In this document: positions 57,411 through 64,000 of the stretch, in pieces
How positions within the stretch are numbered: the first letter of the stretch is position 1
Layout: each line of letters opens with the position of its first letter
Origin: Mesorhizobium sp. STM 4661
GTDB taxonomy: Bacteria > Pseudomonadota > Alphaproteobacteria > Rhizobiales > Rhizobiaceae
Direction of reading: 5' to 3'
DNA: 64,000 nucleotides
Assembly: GCF_000359125.1 (NCBI RefSeq)
Contig: NZ_CAAF010000021.1
Coordinates: 1-64,000 of the forward strand
Translations under genes and position numbers: made by a program
The notes under the pieces: model-generated
Seen by the model: only the letters and a program-made list of their open reading frames with translations
What the model was told of the DNA's origin: nothing
Databases searched by the model: none

Positions 57411-57794
57411 TCAAACAACAAGAGGTCCGCGGCCACACGCCGCTGCCACCGCGCCGATGAGATCGTCTCCCGAATAGGGCTTCGTGACCAGTCTGACATC
57501 TGGAAAGGACGCCTTGATTTCGTCCGCGTCCGAATAGCCCGAGGCGAAGACGAATGGCACGCCGGATTGAAGCAATCCCGAGGCGAAATCGAGCGTCGAG
57601 GTGCCGCCCAGCATGAGATCGACGATGGCCGCGTCGAACCGCGAGGCAACGTTCTTTCGATCGATCTCGGCCAGATCGCGGGCGATGACCACGTCGCCGG
57701 CGCCATAGTCGCGGCAAAGCTGCTCGACATCCATGGCGATCAGAAACTCATCCTCCAGGACAAGAATCCGCAATCCGTCTAGCAATTGGGGCAC
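57411..57794 (-). CDS. single-domain response regulator (FAT GUY-like)
   Basis: 127 residues, a receiver with no output domain. Acidic pocket LEDEF, phospho-acceptor Asp 59 in AAIVDLMLGG, and conserved Lys in LVTKPYSGDD. The segment VPFVFASGYSD (about 79-89) matches the PF-x-x-A-[TS]-G-Y signature of FAT GUY response regulators, some of which act in PhyR kinase networks. The start is GTG 57794 with GGAGA upstream. Convergent with ecfG; no EcfG-type promoter is visible. Confidence 0.88.
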   Translation of the reverse strand: MPQLLDGLRILVLEDEFLIAMDVEQLCRDYGAGDVVIARDLAEIDRKNVASRFDAAIVDLMLGGTSTLDFASGLLQSGVPFVFASGYSDADEIKASFPDVRLVTKPYSGDDLIGAVAAACGRGPLVV

Positions 57795-57895
57795 CCGACA
57801 ATGTCTCCTTCAAAACGCAAGGAGTCATGGCCGCTATTTGGTGTTCTGTCATTTAAAAAAGACATGTAAAAAAGACATGCCGGTCGCCGGTGGCG

Positions 57896-57920
57896 GGAAC
57901 CTCGATCCCCGCAAGGCGTT
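57896..57920 (+). promoter_or_regulatory. EcfG-type promoter for the Crp/Fnr gene
   Basis: GGAAC (57896-57900), 16 bases, CGTT (57917-57920), 43 bases before ATG 57963. Confidence 0.85.
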
Positions 57921-57962
57921 TGCATTGCGCCCTTTCGAAGGGGCTTTCGAAGAGGGGTCGAA

Positions 57963-58724
57963 ATGCCGGGCCAGAATGGTCATGCCTTTTCCAGCCGCCG
58001 GTATCCATGCGAGAAGTGTCCGCTCCGGCCATTGCCGGTCTTTCGCGAATTCGAAAAGCAGGAACTTGCCTTTGTCAGCACGTTCAAGAAGGGCGAGCTC
58101 GCCGTCGACAAGGGCGCCACTGTCCTGGTCGAGGGCAGCCACAGCGCCCATCTCTACACGGTGCTTTCCGGCTGGGCCTTCCGCTACAAATTGCTGTCGG
58201 ACGGGCGCCGCCAGATCCTGAACTATTCCATGCCAGGAGATCTCATCGGGTTGCAGGGCAGCCTGATGGGCGAGATGCAGCATTCCGTCGAGGCACTGTC
58301 GCCGATGCTGCTCTGCGTCTTCGAGCGCGAATATCTGCACGAGCTCTACCGTAACCATCCGGGGCTCGCCTACGATATCACCTGGATCGCCTCGAGGGAG
58401 GAGCGCATGCTGGACGAAAACCTGCTCAGCGTCGGCCGCCGCACCGCGCTCGAACGCGCCGCCTATCTCATCGCGTTCATCTTCAGCCGCGCCAGAACGG
58501 TCGGACTGAACGGCAAGACACCGGTGCGGATCCCGATCACCCAGCAGCACATCGCCGACACGCTCGGCCTGTCGCTGGTCCATACCAACAAGACGATCCG
58601 CAAGCTGATGGACCGCAAGCTGATCGTCTGGCGTGACGGTGGTTGCGAGGTGGTCGACGGTGAAAGGCTGAAGGAGCTCGCCCGCTGGGAAGGGTTGGGC
58701 GAGGATCGCCGGCCGCTAATCTGA
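57963..58724 (+). CDS. Crp/Fnr-family transcriptional regulator
   Basis: 253 residues. An N-terminal Cys pair in YPCEKCPLRPLP precedes a cyclic-nucleotide-binding-type beta-barrel (about 45-150, ATVLVEGSHSAHLYTVLSGW, PGDLIGLQGSL) and a long dimer helix. The C-terminal winged helix has IPITQQHIADTLGLSLVHTN and the recognition segment TNKTIRKLMDRKLI. Only two N-terminal Cys are present, too few for a classical FNR iron-sulfur cluster. EcfG-type promoter upstream makes it a likely second-tier regulator of the stress response. Confidence 0.9.
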   Translation: MPGQNGHAFSSRRYPCEKCPLRPLPVFREFEKQELAFVSTFKKGELAVDKGATVLVEGSHSAHLYTVLSGWAFRYKLLSDGRRQILNYSMPGDLIGLQGSLMGEMQHSVEALSPMLLCVFEREYLHELYRNHPGLAYDITWIASREERMLDENLLSVGRRTALERAAYLIAFIFSRARTVGLNGKTPVRIPITQQHIADTLGLSLVHTNKTIRKLMDRKLIVWRDGGCEVVDGERLKELARWEGLGEDRRPLI

Positions 58725-58799
58725 ACACCCAGCGGGGATGTTCGCGCCGGGCTGGACTCGGGTGCGGAAACACCCTTTCATGGGCCCTGTGCCGATTTC

Positions 58800-58824
58800 G
58801 GAACCTTGACGTGTATCAAGCGTT
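58800..58824 (+). promoter_or_regulatory. EcfG-type promoter for the DUF883-holin operon
   Basis: GGAAC (58800-58804), 16 bases, CGTT (58821-58824), 31 bases before ATG 58855. Confidence 0.87.
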
Positions 58825-58854
58825 TGAAACCAAGCAAACGCAAGGAGTTAAGCA

Positions 58855-59181
58855 ATGGCGACTGCCGCAGGAAAGACCGCGAACGAAAGCCAGACGAATT
58901 CGGACCTCGAAGCCGACATCAGGCAATTGAAAGCCGACATCGAAAAACTCACCAAGCAATTGGCCAAGACCGGCGAACATGGCTACGGGACGGCCCGGCG
59001 TGCCGCAACCGAAGGCGTCGAACAGTTGCGCGCCCAGGGTGAAGCTGCCTTCGACAGCCTGCGCGGCAACGCCAAGGACATCGAGGCGCAGATGGTAGCC
59101 AGCGTGCGCGAAAAGCCGGTGACGTCGCTTGCGATCGCGGCCGGCGTCGGCTTCCTCTTCGCGCTTCTCGCACGACGCTAG
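58855..59181 (+). CDS. DUF883 (ElaB/YqjD-like) protein
   Basis: 108 residues. An amphipathic coiled coil (LEADIRQLKADIEKLTKQLA and later GVEQLRAQGEAAFDSLRGNA) is followed by one C-terminal membrane helix (VTSLAIAAGVGFLFALLARR). E. coli ElaB and YqjD are stationary-phase proteins that anchor ribosomes at the membrane. CAAGGAG lies upstream. EcfG-type promoter at 58800; operon with the holin-like gene 9 bases downstream. Confidence 0.92.
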   Translation: MATAAGKTANESQTNSDLEADIRQLKADIEKLTKQLAKTGEHGYGTARRAATEGVEQLRAQGEAAFDSLRGNAKDIEAQMVASVREKPVTSLAIAAGVGFLFALLARR

Positions 59182-59190
59182 CTCGACCGG

Positions 59191-59655
59191 ATGGGAATGC
59201 TGGCAACCCTGATCTCGGGTTTGGCTTCAGGGGAAACCGTCGCAGCCATGCGCCGCGCGCGCACGGCTGCCGTCGTTTACGTGTTGGCGGGACTTGCCGC
59301 CTTTTGCGGCCTCGGTTTCCTTGTCGGGGCGGCCTATATCTGGGCCGCGGGCCGCTATGGGTCGATGGCGGTTGCTCTTGGGTTCGGGATCGGCTTCCTG
59401 CTGATCGCGGGGATCATCCTGCTTGTCTATCAGATATCGGCCGGCACGCGCGCCCGGCGTCGGGCGCAAAGGCGCAACGCCGACATCAAGGCGATCGGCA
59501 TCGCAGCCGCGCTCGCCGTGCTGCCGACATTGCTCAAGGGGAAAAGCGGTCTGGGCGCCGTTCTCGGCCCGGCCATTGCGCTCGCCGCCTATGCCATCTA
59601 TCGCGAGAACGTGAAACCCGGCCCCGACGATCCGGATGCCGGTGGCACGACATAA
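59191..59655 (+). CDS. phage-holin-superfamily (YqjE-like) membrane protein
   Basis: 154 residues with membrane helices at about 28-50 and 57-80 (AAVVYVLAGLAAFCGLGFLV, VALGFGIGFLLIAGIILLVY) and a weaker third near 102-135. In many proteobacteria such a protein follows ElaB/YqjD (yqjD-yqjE), and the name phage holin family reflects a fold resemblance, not lysis. ATG 59191 is 9 bases after the DUF883 stop. The stop is 1 base away from the end of the convergent kinase gene. Confidence 0.85.
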   Translation: MGMLATLISGLASGETVAAMRRARTAAVVYVLAGLAAFCGLGFLVGAAYIWAAGRYGSMAVALGFGIGFLLIAGIILLVYQISAGTRARRRAQRRNADIKAIGIAAALAVLPTLLKGKSGLGAVLGPAIALAAYAIYRENVKPGPDDPDAGGTT

Positions 59656-59656
59656 G

Positions 59657-61192
59657 TCACTTCGACAGATCCTCCAGCGGCATCGATATTTCAGCGAACA
59701 CGCCTTCGGGCCGGTATTGGTGGATCACTTCGCTGGAGAGGACCTTGGCCAGGCTGCGGCGGATCAGGATCGAGCCGAAGCCGTGACGTTCGGGCGGGGC
59801 GACCTCAGGGCCGCCGCTCTCGCGCCAGGTCAGCACAAGGCGTCGCGTGCCTCTCTTGCCCAGGGTCTTCCAATCGAGATCGACCTTGCCCGAAGGCGCC
59901 GACAGCGATCCGTATTGCAGCGCATTGCTGGCCAGTTCGTGCAGGATCAGGCCCAGCCCAACCGCCTGGTCGGGTGAAAGCAGGAGGTCGGCGCCCGAGA
60001 TTGTCATGCGCGGCTGTTGGACGCTGTCGAACGGCTTCACTTCGATCTGCACGAGCTCGCGAATGCCGATGCCGCGCCACTCACGGTCGGATAGGAGGTT
60101 GTGGGCGGCGCCCAGCGCCTGCAGCCTGGCGCCGAAAGCCTGGAGGAATTCGCTCGGGTGACGGGCGTGGCGAACGGTCTGCGTTGCCAGCGCCTGCACC
60201 GTCGCCAGCGTGTTCTTAACGCGGTGGTTCAGCTCGCGCAGCAGCAGCCGTTGCCGTTCGTCGCCGAGCTTGCGTTCGCTGATGTCGTAATTGACGCCGA
60301 AGATCAGCGTCGGCTTGCCGTCGCCATCGCGCTCGATGACACGGCCGCGCGTGGCGATCCATCGCGGCGGATCGAAGCCTTTGACGCGGTATTCGCCGAA
60401 ATAGTCGTCGCTGCCGGTCAGCGCGTCGCGGAAGCGCGTCTCCGTCTGGTAGACGTCGCGCGGGTCGATGGCGGTCAGGATGTCGCGCGCCTTGAGCCGG
60501 TTCGAACGCGGCAGATTGAACAGCTCGGACAAGAGAACATCGCATTCGATGACGTCGGTGCGGATGTCCCAGGCCCAGCTGGCGAGCGAGGCAGCGTCAA
60601 GGGCGATGGCGCGGCGCTTTTCCTCACGCGCAAGCGCGGCCTCGGCAACGGCGGCGTCGCGGGTGGCATCCTTCAGCACGAACAGGCTGGCAGCGAGGCC
60701 GGCGAGCGCCTTCAACTGGCCGAGTTGGGCAGGAGATGGAAACGAGCGCGGCTTGCGGTCGAGCACGCAGAGTGTGCCGATCCGCGCGCCGGCCACCACC
60801 ATCGGCGCGCCCGCATAGAAGCGGACATGGTGCGCGCCGGTGACTAGCGGATTGGCTGAGAAGCGGGGATCGACGGCTGCATCGGTCACCACCAATGGTT
60901 TGTCGCCTGCGGCGATGGCATGGGCGCAGAAGGAAATGTCGGTCGCTGTCTCCGTCTCATCCAGCCCGACACAGGATTTGAACCATTGCCGCTCGGCATC
61001 GAGCAGCGTGACCAGCGCGATGGGCGCTTGCATCGCCGCTGCGGCAAGTCGGCTGATCCGGTCGAAGTCAGGATCGACGGCCGTGTCGAGCGCGTCGAGG
61101 CCGTGAAGCACGGCAAGCCGGTCGGCATCCTCGACGGCGCGACGGACGCTGGCCGGCAGTGCCGGCATTTTCTGGACTCGCTTATCCACCAA
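59657..61192 (-). CDS. GAF-PAS HWE sensor histidine kinase
   Basis: 511 residues from ATG 61192; ATG 61168 is possible. GAF domain about 40-175 (FSANPLVTGAHHVRFYAGAP, GTLCVLDRKPR), PAS/PAC about 190-310 (FGEYRVKGFDPPRWIATRG, IFGVNYDISERK), kinase core with His 323 in LLLRELNHRVKNTLATVQAL and HWE-type ATPase segments (LGLILHELASNALQYGSLS, LTWRESGGP). No membrane helix. Similar to LOV/GAF-HWE kinases of the stress response. No EcfG-type promoter is seen upstream. Confidence 0.92.
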   Translation of the reverse strand: MVDKRVQKMPALPASVRRAVEDADRLAVLHGLDALDTAVDPDFDRISRLAAAAMQAPIALVTLLDAERQWFKSCVGLDETETATDISFCAHAIAAGDKPLVVTDAAVDPRFSANPLVTGAHHVRFYAGAPMVVAGARIGTLCVLDRKPRSFPSPAQLGQLKALAGLAASLFVLKDATRDAAVAEAALAREEKRRAIALDAASLASWAWDIRTDVIECDVLLSELFNLPRSNRLKARDILTAIDPRDVYQTETRFRDALTGSDDYFGEYRVKGFDPPRWIATRGRVIERDGDGKPTLIFGVNYDISERKLGDERQRLLLRELNHRVKNTLATVQALATQTVRHARHPSEFLQAFGARLQALGAAHNLLSDREWRGIGIRELVQIEVKPFDSVQQPRMTISGADLLLSPDQAVGLGLILHELASNALQYGSLSAPSGKVDLDWKTLGKRGTRRLVLTWRESGGPEVAPPERHGFGSILIRRSLAKVLSSEVIHQYRPEGVFAEISMPLEDLSK

Positions 61193-61243
61193 GCCCCCAA
61201 ATTCGCCGGCCTGCCGTCATCGCCGCCATGAGCTGTTGTCTCA

Positions 61244-61268
61244 GGAACTTTCGTAGCAGGGAATCGTT
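61244..61268 (+). promoter_or_regulatory. EcfG-type promoter for the small membrane protein at 61320
   Basis: GGAAC (61244-61248), 16 bases, CGTT (61265-61268), 52 bases before ATG 61320. Confidence 0.82.
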
Positions 61269-61319
61269 ACCGGACAATGCCTTGCCAGACGTCGCCGCCA
61301 ACCCACAGGGAGGCCAAAC

Positions 61320-61496
61320 ATGGCCAAGATCATTCCTGGAGACAAAGCCCGTCAAGGGCGGTGGGGTCGTCATGGTTTGCGTATCTTGATCGCCGCATTG
61401 CTTCTGGCTTTCATTGCCTGGGGTATCGCCGAAATCTATGGCGAGATGATCGACAAGACGCCGACAGCCGAACAGGGCGAGCCTCCCAAAGGCTGA
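61320..61496 (+). CDS. small single-pass membrane protein with EcfG-type promoter
   Basis: 58 residues, found by reading the plus strand. ATG 61320 has GGGAGG 6 bases upstream. Basic N-terminus (KARQGRWGRHGLR), one membrane helix (ILIAALLLAFIAWGIAEIY), short acidic tail. No family recognised. An exact EcfG-type promoter upstream strongly supports that it is a real stress-induced gene. Confidence 0.72.
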   Translation: MAKIIPGDKARQGRWGRHGLRILIAALLLAFIAWGIAEIYGEMIDKTPTAEQGEPPKG

Positions 61497-61525
61497 AGCC
61501 TGGCAATTGATCGTGCCGGCCTGCA

Positions 61526-62446
61526 TCACGCGGCCTTCGCCTGGGCAGAACGCACCGGAACCAGAACGTTCAGCGCGCCGGGATGGATTTCGATCGTCGT
61601 TTCGCGATCAAGTCCGCCCAGCTCGCCATCCATGACGGCGCGGAATTTCCTTCCCGCCGAGTGGATTTTCAGAACGACCCGGTCAGCCTGATGGATTTCG
61701 ACATGCTGGCTGGCGCGCCATCTGCCGCGCGCGATGTCGAAGAGGAACCTGACCAGCTCGCCGCGCTGCTGCGCCACCGTGACATAGATGCCGAGAACGC
61801 CGCCGGCCGGATTGTCGGCATAGGGCAGGTGGCCCTCACCAAACAGATTGTTGGTGACGCCGATGCCGGTGGTGCGCGTCACGATCTCGGCCTCGCCGAT
61901 GACCAGGGTCACCTTCATGGCCGACGGATTCTTGATCGTCGCCCAGGCGGCCCGCGCGGAGGCCTGCATCTTTCCCAACCGAGATCCGAATTCCATGTTC
62001 TGGCGTAGCTGCACCATTCTGGCATGCAGGCCGATCGAGAACTGATGCACGAATGGCTGGCCGTTGGCGGTTGCCACATCGACCGCGATCACCTCGCCGT
62101 CGGCAAAGGACTTCACCGCTGCGTCAAGCGTCTGCGGGATGCCGAGCCCGCGCGCAAACAGGTTCATGGTGCCGGCGGACAATATGGCAAGCGCCTTCTT
62201 CCCGCCCATCAACCGCGCTGCCGCGGCCGAAATGGTGCCGTCGCCGCCACCGGCCAGCACAATGTCGACGCTGCGTTTGGAAGCGATGCTGTCCAGGGTC
62301 GCGACGATGTCCTTGCCGGCAACGATGTCGATATCGATGGAGTGACCAGCGGCCTCCAGCGTCCGGCGCATCTGGTCCGAAAAGGCGGAAAGATCGGTGG
62401 TCCGCAAGGTGCCGCCGTCCCGGTTCAGCACCGCTGCAAATCGCAT
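61526..62446 (-). CDS. diacylglycerol kinase family (DagK/YegS-type) lipid kinase
   Basis: 306 residues from ATG 62446 with GGAGTGGGG upstream; 17 more in-frame upstream codons lack support. Catalytic-domain motifs: RFAAVLNRDGGTLR at the start, VDIVLAGGGDGTISAAAARL with the GGDGT nucleotide-binding signature, and LPAGTMN-equivalent ILSAGTMNLFARGLGIP. It probably phosphorylates a lipid or sphingoid alcohol at the inner membrane. An exact EcfG-type promoter precedes it, suggesting lipid remodelling under stress. Confidence 0.9.
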   Translation of the reverse strand: MRFAAVLNRDGGTLRTTDLSAFSDQMRRTLEAAGHSIDIDIVAGKDIVATLDSIASKRSVDIVLAGGGDGTISAAAARLMGGKKALAILSAGTMNLFARGLGIPQTLDAAVKSFADGEVIAVDVATANGQPFVHQFSIGLHARMVQLRQNMEFGSRLGKMQASARAAWATIKNPSAMKVTLVIGEAEIVTRTTGIGVTNNLFGEGHLPYADNPAGGVLGIYVTVAQQRGELVRFLFDIARGRWRASQHVEIHQADRVVLKIHSAGRKFRAVMDGELGGLDRETTIEIHPGALNVLVPVRSAQAKAA

Positions 62447-62504
62447 TCCCCACTCCATTTCTACCGGCTGCGCCGGGCAACCCGCCAAGCCAGCCACAGG
62501 CTGG

Positions 62505-62529
62505 AACGGGGTGGCCTAAAAAAGGTTCC
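62505..62529 (-). promoter_or_regulatory. EcfG-type promoter for the lipid kinase gene
   Basis: Minus strand: GGAAC (62529-62525), 16 bases, CGTT (62508-62505), 59 bases before the start codon. Confidence 0.85.
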
Positions 62530-62619
62530 GCAACCCCTGACGAAATCCAAGAGCAAATTCTACCGGGCTGACGCAGGGTTAGGTCTGATTCAGCGCATTC
62601 TTCACGACAACGTTTTTTC

Positions 62620-62644
62620 GGAACAACAGCGTGCTCACGACGTT
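62620..62644 (+). promoter_or_regulatory. EcfG-type promoter for the PRC-barrel protein
   Basis: GGAAC (62620-62624), 16 bases, CGTT (62641-62644), 87 bases before ATG 62731. Confidence 0.83.
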
Positions 62645-62730
62645 GTGAACATGTAGAGATGCCGCGTCCCTCCCGGCAGCGTTCCAAGCGGGCGCGGCGT
62701 GCATGAAATCACGCATGAGGAGAGATGGTC

Positions 62731-64000
62731 ATGGTTCGCACCCTTTTTGCCACGACGGCACTCGCCACGCTGATTGCCACGGGCGCTTATGCACAGTCGG
62801 CGACAACGCCTGCGGAGGCGCAGGCGCCCACCACCCAGGAAACCGCCCCGGTCGTGCAGCGCGCCGAGGGCAGCCTCGCCACCAACATCATCGGTGAATC
62901 GGTCTACAATGGCACGGGTGACGATGCCCAGAATATCGGCATGGTCAGCGATGTCGTGTTCGACGAAACTGGCCAGGCGAAATCCGCTGTCATTGGGGTT
63001 GGCGGTTTCCTCGGCATAGGCGCCAAGAACATCGCTTTCGATTATGGCAAGCTGCAATGGGTCGAAAGGAATGGCGACCGCTGGCTGGTCGCCCGGACGA
63101 CAAAGGAGGAGTTGACGGCGCAGCCGGAATTCGACCGCGAGCCTTACGATCCGGCCCCTGCGGCCTCGACCGACGCCGCGACGCCGGCGGAACCCTCGGC
63201 CTCCGGCGACAGCGCGCAAGGCGGACCGCCGGCGCCCGTCGACATGAATGCCGCACCGGCTGAACCGGTGAAGCGCGCCGAGGGTAATCTCGCCACCAAC
63301 ATCATCGGTGAAACCGTCTATAACGGGACTGGCGACGATGCCCAGAATATTGGCGACGTCAACGATATCGTGCTGACCAAGGAGGGCAAGGCCGACTCGC
63401 TTGTTATCGGCGTTGGCGGGTTCCTCGGCATGGGCGAAAAGAGCGTCGCTTATCCTTTCGACAAGGCTGCCTGGGCAGAGAAGAACGGCGATCGCTGGCT
63501 GGTGGCCGAGACCACCGAGGACGAACTGCGGGCGCTGCCGGACTTCAACCGCAAGGCCTATGATCCAGCTCCGGCGACCATGGCATCCAACGACGCCACA
63601 TCGCCTGCCCCGATGGCTGCCGCTCCGGCTGACACCGCTGCCCCGGCCCCGATGGACAAGACGGTTGAGGCCCCGGCTGCGGCAACGCCTGATGCGAAGA
63701 CGACCGACCCCACTCAAACCGCGGCGATCGACAAGTCGGCGCTGACCGAGGTGCCGGTAGGTGAAATTCGCGGCGACGACCTGAAAGGCACCACCGTCTA
63801 CGGCGCCAATGACGCCAAGGTCGGCGAGATCGGCGATGTCGTGCCGGCGCCCGACGGCAAGACCGACGCGGTGATCGTCGATGTCGGCGGTTTCCTCGGC
63901 ATCGGCGAGAAGCAAGTGGCGGTCGGCATGGACAACCTCAAATTCATGACCGACAAGGATGGGAAGAAGTATCTCTACACCGCCTTTACCAAGGAACAGC
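62731..64000 (+). CDS. exported triple PRC-barrel protein (C-terminus cut by window edge)
   Basis: At least 423 codons, open to the window edge. A signal peptide (TLFATTALATLIATGAYA, cut before QSA) is followed by three PRC-barrel repeats at about 45-135, 180-275 and 345 to the end. Each has a YNGTGDDAQNIG- or YGANDAKVGEIG-like start and the shared GVGGFLGIG/DVGGFLGIGEK turn. Pro/Ala-rich linkers separate them. ATG 62731 has GAGGAGAGA upstream. PRC-barrel proteins in the envelope of rhizobia are typical general stress targets; the EcfG-type promoter at 62620 agrees. Confidence 0.9.
   Translation, partial: MVRTLFATTALATLIATGAYAQSATTPAEAQAPTTQETAPVVQRAEGSLATNIIGESVYNGTGDDAQNIGMVSDVVFDETGQAKSAVIGVGGFLGIGAKNIAFDYGKLQWVERNGDRWLVARTTKEELTAQPEFDREPYDPAPAASTDAATPAEPSASGDSAQGGPPAPVDMNAAPAEPVKRAEGNLATNIIGETVYNGTGDDAQNIGDVNDIVLTKEGKADSLVIGVGGFLGMGEKSVAYPFDKAAWAEKNGDRWLVAETTEDELRALPDFNRKAYDPAPATMASNDATSPAPMAAAPADTAAPAPMDKTVEAPAAATPDAKTTDPTQTAAIDKSALTEVPVGEIRGDDLKGTTVYGANDAKVGEIGDVVPAPDGKTDAVIVDVGGFLGIGEKQVAVGMDNLKFMTDKDGKKYLYTAFTKEQ

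Noticed and set aside
59191..59655. Prophage lysis gene (holin)
   Set aside because: No phage genes nearby; pairing with a DUF883 gene and an EcfG promoter points to the YqjD-YqjE type of stress membrane proteins.
62635..63915. 426-codon minus-strand open frame
   Set aside because: It is the antisense shadow of the PRC-barrel gene; its repeats only mirror the barrel repeats.

Overview
The window looks like chromosomal DNA of a Mesorhizobium-type alphaproteobacterium (Hyphomicrobiales). This rests on high GC, TrcR (DUF1013), a PhyR-NepR-EcfG stress locus, a tkt-gap-pgk-fda glycolytic cluster, a pstSCAB-phoU-phoB operon with a Pho box, and families of short palindromic repeats of the kind common in rhizobial intergenic DNA. 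Genus assignment is an inference; no rRNA is present.

Layout. 1-10.9 kb: assorted housekeeping and accessory genes (ArsR, MFS exporter, quinone oxidoreductase, LuxR- and WYL-type regulators, TrcR, VOC enzymes, DUF1127 micro-proteins, SGNH hydrolase, DUF899). 11-19.8 kb: central carbon genes on the minus strand (fda, pgk, gap, tkt) with a CPA-type antiporter, then a DUF4164 gene and zapA. 20-25.3 kb: 1-Cys peroxiredoxin, MBL-fold hydrolase, rpoH, RluA-family pseudouridine synthase. 25.3-26.2 kb: an intact tRNA-Glu(CTC) and a second, partial tRNA-Glu 3' end bracket about 0.76 kb of foreign-looking DNA with no integrase, a likely decayed integration. 26.7-28.2 kb: VOC enzyme and a GST with a histone-like Lys/Ala tail. 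28.2-32.5 kb: an AT-rich accessory patch holding an XRE-type regulator, a 31-codon peptide gene directly followed by a SagB/ThcOx-type dehydrogenase, and several small unknown proteins. This is the best candidate for an undescribed system (RiPP-like). 32.5-34.4 kb: DUF2865 protein and small unknowns. 34.6-45.8 kb: a six-PAS hybrid histidine kinase and the phosphate operon. 45.8-50.8 kb: ROK repressor and xylFHG-like sugar ABC transporter with two operator-like sites. 51-64 kb: the general stress response region.

The strongest regulatory signal is in the last 11 kb. Ten exact copies of the EcfG-type promoter (GGAAC, 16 bases, CGTT) lie between 53.5 and 62.65 kb, and each is correctly placed and oriented in front of a gene. 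They precede phyR, nepR-ecfG, a HWE-type kinase, a Crp/Fnr regulator, a DUF1328 gene, a DUF883-holin pair, a diacylglycerol-kinase-family gene, a triple PRC-barrel protein and two small unknown genes. With three HWE/HisKA_2 kinases and a single-domain response regulator in the same stretch, this reads as a compact regulon island in which sensor, anti-anti-sigma, anti-sigma, sigma factor and targets sit together.
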